26,662 bases of DNA from CAZXEJ01 sp964639895 (GTDB lineage: Bacteria > Desulfobacterota_D > UBA1144 > Nemesobacterales > JADFKM01): the NCBI GenBank assembly GCA_964639895.1, contig CAZXEJ010000032.1:1-26662 (forward strand), given 5' to 3'. Made by a program: the position numbers and the translations under genes. The notes beneath the pieces are model-generated. The model was not told where the DNA came from and did not search any database. It saw only the letters and a program-made list of their open reading frames with translations. Within the stretch, counting starts at the first letter, position 1; the number at the start of each line of letters is the position of its first letter. Shown here in pieces: positions 23,354-26,662 of this stretch.

Positions 23354-23611
23354 CTACCTGAAGAACTGGTCCAGATACTCCATGCCCACCTTGGGCTGCT
23401 CCATCTTCTCCTGGACCTTGTCGCGCTGGGCGCTCGGATCGTTGGCGAACTTCTCCGGATCCGAGGAGGTAAGGCTGAAGGATGAGAAGCGCCTCTCGAT
23501 GTTGTCCGAACTACACGACGGACAGGTCAGGTCCTTCTCTTCCTCCCTGTCCATTATGAGCTCGTCGAAACGCTCGCCGCAATTGAGGCAGTCGTATTCG
23601 AAAATAGGCAT
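23354..23611 (-). CDS. FmdB-family zinc-ribbon protein, copy 1
   Basis: An 85-aa protein starting MPIFEYDC, with CLNC and CPSC knuckles and the shared RRFSSFSL segment, followed by a different charged tail ending MEYLDQFFR. It is a tandem paralogue of the next gene, and the ribbon and the FSSF patch are conserved while the tails differ. ATG 23611 follows GGGAGGG. An AT-rich patch upstream (plus about 23636-23660, minus-strand TACTAT) may hold the promoter. Confidence 0.92.
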   Translation of the reverse strand: MPIFEYDCLNCGERFDELIMDREEEKDLTCPSCSSDNIERRFSSFSLTSSDPEKFANDPSAQRDKVQEKMEQPKVGMEYLDQFFR

Positions 23612-23711
23612 CCCTGCATCCCTCCCTTGGAGTACAAACTAAATAGTAACAAAAATCGCTCACTTATTCCAGTACGCAAGTCAGACCCTAGGCCCGGCTG
23701 TAGCGGAGGAG

Positions 23712-23741
23712 TTGACAAAACGCAGGTGCGGATAGTAGTGT
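23712..23741 (+). promoter_or_regulatory. promoter of the crotonase-fold gene
   Basis: A perfect TTGACA (23712-23717) with a poor -10, TAGTGT (23736-23741), at 18-nt spacing. Transcription would start near 23748, which excludes the ATG at 23627 as the start codon of the downstream gene. Confidence 0.4.
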
Positions 23742-23800
23742 TTTCTCACCCGGACGGCACCCACATGGGAAGGCAGCATCACCGAAAGGGAGGATCGGCC

Positions 23801-24598
23801 TTGAGTGTTCCCGACCAGATCGTAATCGATATACGCGACGCCATCTGCACGATAACCCTCAACAGACCGGAGAAGAGAAACGCCCTCACACCCGACATGC
23901 TGCGCAGGTTGAGCGAGCTGCTGGGTGAGCTGGGACGAAGGACCGACGTAAGGTGCGTCGTCATCACGGGGGCGGGCGACAGAGCGTTCAGCGCCGGATA
24001 TGACGTCTCATCTATCGGCGAGCAGGGAAGCGAGATGATGCGCGACTATGTGGCCGGCCACCCGCTAGTCGAAGCGGTGAGTGCAATAGAGTCGTACCCC
24101 TACCCTGTTATTGCGATGATAAACGGTCACGCCCTGGGTGGGGGATTGGAGCTCGCGCTGGCCTGCGACATCAGGGTAGCCGCCGACAACGCCCGCCTCG
24201 GCATGCCCCCCGCCAAGCTTGGGATAATCTACCCCTATACGGGCATAAGGAGGTTTCTCAATCTGATCGGACTCGGGCTTACCAAGGAACTGTTCCTCGT
24301 CGGAGATCCCATAGACGCCCGCCGGGCCGAGGCGATAGGGCTGGTCAACACGGTGACCGAGCCCGGGCGGCTCAAGGAGACGGTTTACGCCATGGCACGC
24401 ACGGTGGCCTCGAACGCACCGCTTTCGATGAAGACGATGAAGGCCATGATCAATCTCTGGCAGGCCACCCAGCGCCTCGCGCCCGAAGACGAGGAGAGGA
24501 TAAAGGAACTCATCAGAGAGGTCGAAAGGAGCGAAGACTATATAGAGGGCCAGCGCGCCTTCGCCGAGAAGAGAAAGCCCGTCTTCAAAGGCAGATAG
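23801..24598 (+). CDS. enoyl-CoA hydratase/isomerase (crotonase) family protein, possibly decarboxylase-like
   Basis: A 265-aa acyl-CoA enzyme. The crotonase fold is shown by the oxyanion-hole segments AFSAGYDVSS and NGHALGGGLELALACD, plus the C-terminal acyl-binding helix. The first catalytic Glu is E117. The second one, normally in a QPE-type motif, is replaced by Pro (P137 in GMPPAKLG). A Tyr (Y144) follows in the place where, as I recall, methylmalonyl-CoA decarboxylase keeps its catalytic Tyr. Thus plain hydration is doubtful. The start is taken as TTG 23801, preceded by GGGAGGA at 6 nt and giving the family length; ATG 23765 is possible. It is transcribed alone and divergent from the FmdB pair. 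Confidence 0.88.
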   Translation: MSVPDQIVIDIRDAICTITLNRPEKRNALTPDMLRRLSELLGELGRRTDVRCVVITGAGDRAFSAGYDVSSIGEQGSEMMRDYVAGHPLVEAVSAIESYPYPVIAMINGHALGGGLELALACDIRVAADNARLGMPPAKLGIIYPYTGIRRFLNLIGLGLTKELFLVGDPIDARRAEAIGLVNTVTEPGRLKETVYAMARTVASNAPLSMKTMKAMINLWQATQRLAPEDEERIKELIREVERSEDYIEGQRAFAEKRKPVFKGR

Positions 24599-25749
24599 AA
24601 TGGGGAGAGGCCGAGGGCGTCTGCATTACCCTTGGGAGTTGCAGCTTGCTGGTGCGCCCGTCTGCTACGGCTCGGCCGCCCGGAAGATTCCCTCCCGACT
24701 CCACTCCCAGGAAAACCGGAAAAAGAAGTGGTGAGCCGACCATCCTGCCACCCCACTTCGGCCAACCGCTGCCCGGGCTCCGTTTCTTCCCCCAGTTCTT
24801 CTCTAACACCCATTCTTGCGAGAGAGGCGTCCGCAGCTTCCCGAGGCGACATGGACCCCCCTAGGGGCCACGGCTAAGCCCTCTCCCCCCTGCGGCCGAC
24901 CTAGCGCTGGGGGAAATCGCACCAGGATAACCTCCATGAGTGGAATGCCATGGGGGGAGCGAGCTCGCACGCACCTCACAGCCAACATACCCAAGGCATA
25001 GCCACGCAACGCAACATGCGCGCCGTTATGAAAGCGTAGTTGCACGAAAATCCAAAAGGTCCTTCATGAGCCCCAAAGGAAGAGCGTCCGGAATCCTCTT
25101 CCAGACCTACTACATTTCGATACCGTGCTGGGTCACGACATCCGGTGGCCTCGGGTCAAACCGGGGCCCATCGACAAAGCGCGGCCATACTCTCTTCAAA
25201 CGTCCGGCCATCACCTCGGCCGGTCGTTCCGGGTCACATGAGATCAACCGGCCGGGCCGAGTAACCCTCATACGCCTGTGAACCGATACTACTTCCCCCA
25301 TGCTCCGCCCCCACCCGGATTGGGCTCTCCGGAGCAGGGCAGGAAGACGACTCTTCAGCCGCCTCATCTTAGATGGGTAGGCCTCAGGGGGCGCAGCCGA
25401 CAGAGGTACGTCGTGCATGACCTCTTCTCACCTGCTCGTCGCCCGTGTGGACATAACGAGACTTGAGGCCGACTGAGAGCTTACAACAACACGGCAATCG
25501 CCCCACCGGTAGCAGCACCACGGCCAGCCCACGGCCCACGACATGAGCGATTTGACCAAAGGATGCTCTTTCGCCCAGGCACGGGTGGAGTTCATGCGAT
25601 TGATAGGTCGGAACCGTACCAGCTACCTATGTCGCTGCGGTACGTCCCCGGCCGCACCAATACGCCGAAGTGCGCACTGTGTCCGGGGCCGTGCTGGAGC
25701 AGCTCAGCAACACCCCCCTTGCCCGCGGGCCGCCCGCCGCCGCCACGGC
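24599..25749. other. gene-free stretch between crotonase gene and nitroreductase gene
   Basis: A 1.15-kb gap, the longest in the window, between convergent genes. No open frame has a good ribosome site or a family resemblance. A perfect hairpin CCGGCC/GGCCGG lies at 25204-25223. A minus-strand frame (25110-25418) ends with a plausible-looking 50-residue stretch (for example CDPERPAEVMAGRLKRVWPR) and has fairly high third-position GC, so a decayed gene is possible. No tRNA, CRISPR or insertion-sequence ends were seen. Confidence 0.45.
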
Positions 25750-26274
25750 TCAGACGGATTTATCGGGTAGTGAGACACCCCAAGCGCCCCACCACACCAC
25801 GTCCTCAAGGGGTCTGCGTCTCAGGGTATCAGGGACTAGCGGAGAATCCGCCGGATAGCCGAGCGGCAACACAGTAAGTACGTGTCTCTCGGGCGGTATG
25901 CCAAGCATAGCGGAGATAGCTTCCCTGTCCAGTGCACCCACCCAGCACGTGCCTACGCCCTCGTTCCGGGCGGCGAGCGTCATGTTCTGCACGGCCCGGG
26001 CCCCGTCGATCTCGTGCCACTTGTTCGAGGGATCGGTGACCACGACAACGGCCCAAGAAGCTTCCGCCACGAATCGGCCGCTCAGGCAGTATCGGGCAAG
26101 CTCGCGCAGCCGCTTCCGTCCATGGACAACAACGAAGTGCCACGGCTGGAGGTTCCTGGCACTGGGTGCACGGCGGCCAGCGTCCACTATTTTGAGTACC
26201 GTCTCGCGGGGCACGTCGTCTCCGGAGAACGCCCTGACCGACCTGCACTCAACAATGCAACTGTATGTATCCAT
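25750..26274 (-). CDS. nitroreductase family protein (FMN-dependent)
   Basis: A 174-aa flavin enzyme of the short nitroreductase type. N-terminal CRSVRAFSGDDVP and APSARNLQPWHFVVV are the FMN-binding signatures. Later blocks are the GARAVQNMTLAARNEGVGTCWVGAL helix and the ERHVLTVLPLGYPAD motif. It would reduce a nitro, quinone or flavin-type substrate with NAD(P)H; the natural substrate cannot be inferred. The start ATG 26274 follows GAGGAGGAG, a very strong ribosome site; the longer frame to 26421 is rejected. It lies 158 nt downstream of era in the same direction. Confidence 0.93.
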   Translation of the reverse strand: MDTYSCIVECRSVRAFSGDDVPRETVLKIVDAGRRAPSARNLQPWHFVVVHGRKRLRELARYCLSGRFVAEASWAVVVVTDPSNKWHEIDGARAVQNMTLAARNEGVGTCWVGALDREAISAMLGIPPERHVLTVLPLGYPADSPLVPDTLRRRPLEDVVWWGAWGVSLPDKSV

Positions 26275-26432
26275 CGCACTCCTCCTCGCAGGTATGCCCC
26301 GGCCTGTACACGCGGGAGTCCAACGAGGGTGAAATGGCGACATAACACAAGGTTTGAAAGCGGTCCCGGACTGCGTGGACGGGGGTACTTGGCCCCCCCA
26401 AGCAGCCCCCCTTCTCTCCACTGGGCGTCACT

Positions 26433-26662
26433 TCAATAGCCGTAGACGTACTCCTCCACGCTGCGGGGCTTCTTAGTCCAGTCCTTCTTCACCGTGACCC
26501 ACAGCTCCAGATAGACCTTCGTCCCCAGAAGGCGTTCTATATCCTGCCGGGCCAGGGTGCCTATGCGTTTTAGCATCTCTCCACCGCGTCCTATCACTAT
26601 CTTCTTCTGTCCCTTGGTCTCTACCACGATATCCGCCGCGATCCTTACAATGCCTCGCTCTT
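26433..26662 (-). CDS. era: GTPase Era, C-terminal KH domain (5' end outside window)
   Basis: The last 75 codons of era, a GTPase needed for 16S rRNA maturation and small-subunit assembly. The visible part is the KH domain: IVRIAADIVVETKGQKKIVIG, GRGGEMLKRIGTLARQDIERLLG with its GxxG-type loop, and the end VYLELWVTVKKDWTKKPRSVEEYVYGY. The reading frame is open to the right edge, so the GTP-binding domain lies outside. Its mid-gene GTG at 26627 is not a start. Confidence 0.95.
   Translation of the reverse strand, partial: ERGIVRIAADIVVETKGQKKIVIGRGGEMLKRIGTLARQDIERLLGTKVYLELWVTVKKDWTKKPRSVEEYVYGY

Noticed and set aside
25204..25223. CCGGCC/GGCCGG hairpin as an intrinsic terminator
   Set aside because: No T-tract on either side, and it lies about 600 nt past the crotonase stop and 545 nt past the nitroreductase stop.
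24940..25281. Plus-strand frame of 113 codons in the gap after the crotonase gene
   Set aside because: No ribosome site, no recognised motif, and it is opposed by an equally long minus-strand frame.

Overview
The window looks like a piece of chromosome from a high-GC, diderm-type, free-living bacterium. It carries the 5' part of a 16S rRNA gene, housekeeping genes (rpoZ, ssb, era, glmU, glmS, purD, ispD, hisIE, nuoN) and a short ABC-type polysaccharide-export cluster. The omega subunit start (MARVTIEDCLEK), the tandem FmdB-type zinc ribbons and the crotonase variant remind me of Desulfobacterota/deltaproteobacteria-like or neighbouring uncultured lineages, but this is inference: I could not place the 16S fragment. 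The genes use many ATA and AGG codons despite the high GC. About 78% of the window codes for protein or rRNA, and several gaps of 0.3-1.1 kb hold no convincing gene.

Layout. 1-376: 16S rRNA 5' end (minus), with a boxA-bearing leader and two promoter-like elements up to about 624. 625-1499: gene-free. 1500-2450: exported protein (plus). 2643-3686: M42 aminopeptidase (minus), divergent from a solitary nuoN (3860-5320, plus). 5321-6098: gene-free. 6099-12837: a minus-strand run, read right to left as macrodomain protein, Nudix hydrolase, ssb, (393-nt gap), glmU, glmS, purD. 12900-16866: a plus-strand glycan cluster of GT2, Wzm-like permease, Wzt-like ATPase and a GT2 fused to an unknown C-terminal domain. 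17283-17990: ispD (plus). 18042-19346 and 19501-21459 (minus): a UDP-galactopyranose-mutase-like flavoprotein and a hydantoinase/oxoprolinase A-type protein. 21911-22144: rpoZ (minus), divergent from fused hisIE (22320-23003, plus). 23011-23611: two FmdB-family zinc ribbons (minus). 23801-24598: crotonase-fold enzyme (plus). 24599-25749: gene-free. 25750-26274: nitroreductase (minus). 26433-26662: 3' end of era (minus).

How the genes fit together. GlmS and GlmU make UDP-GlcNAc for cell-wall and surface sugars, next to the export cluster and near the mutase-like flavoprotein, so this is a cell-envelope neighbourhood. The macrodomain and Nudix genes overlap by 17 bp and lie just upstream of ssb; both families can act on ADP-ribose-type nucleotides, making this the most suggestive functional linkage. 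The GT2 fusion, the crotonase with a substituted catalytic residue, the orphan HyuA and the solitary NuoN are the other points of interest. I found no CRISPR array, insertion sequence, prophage, tRNA or obvious defence system.
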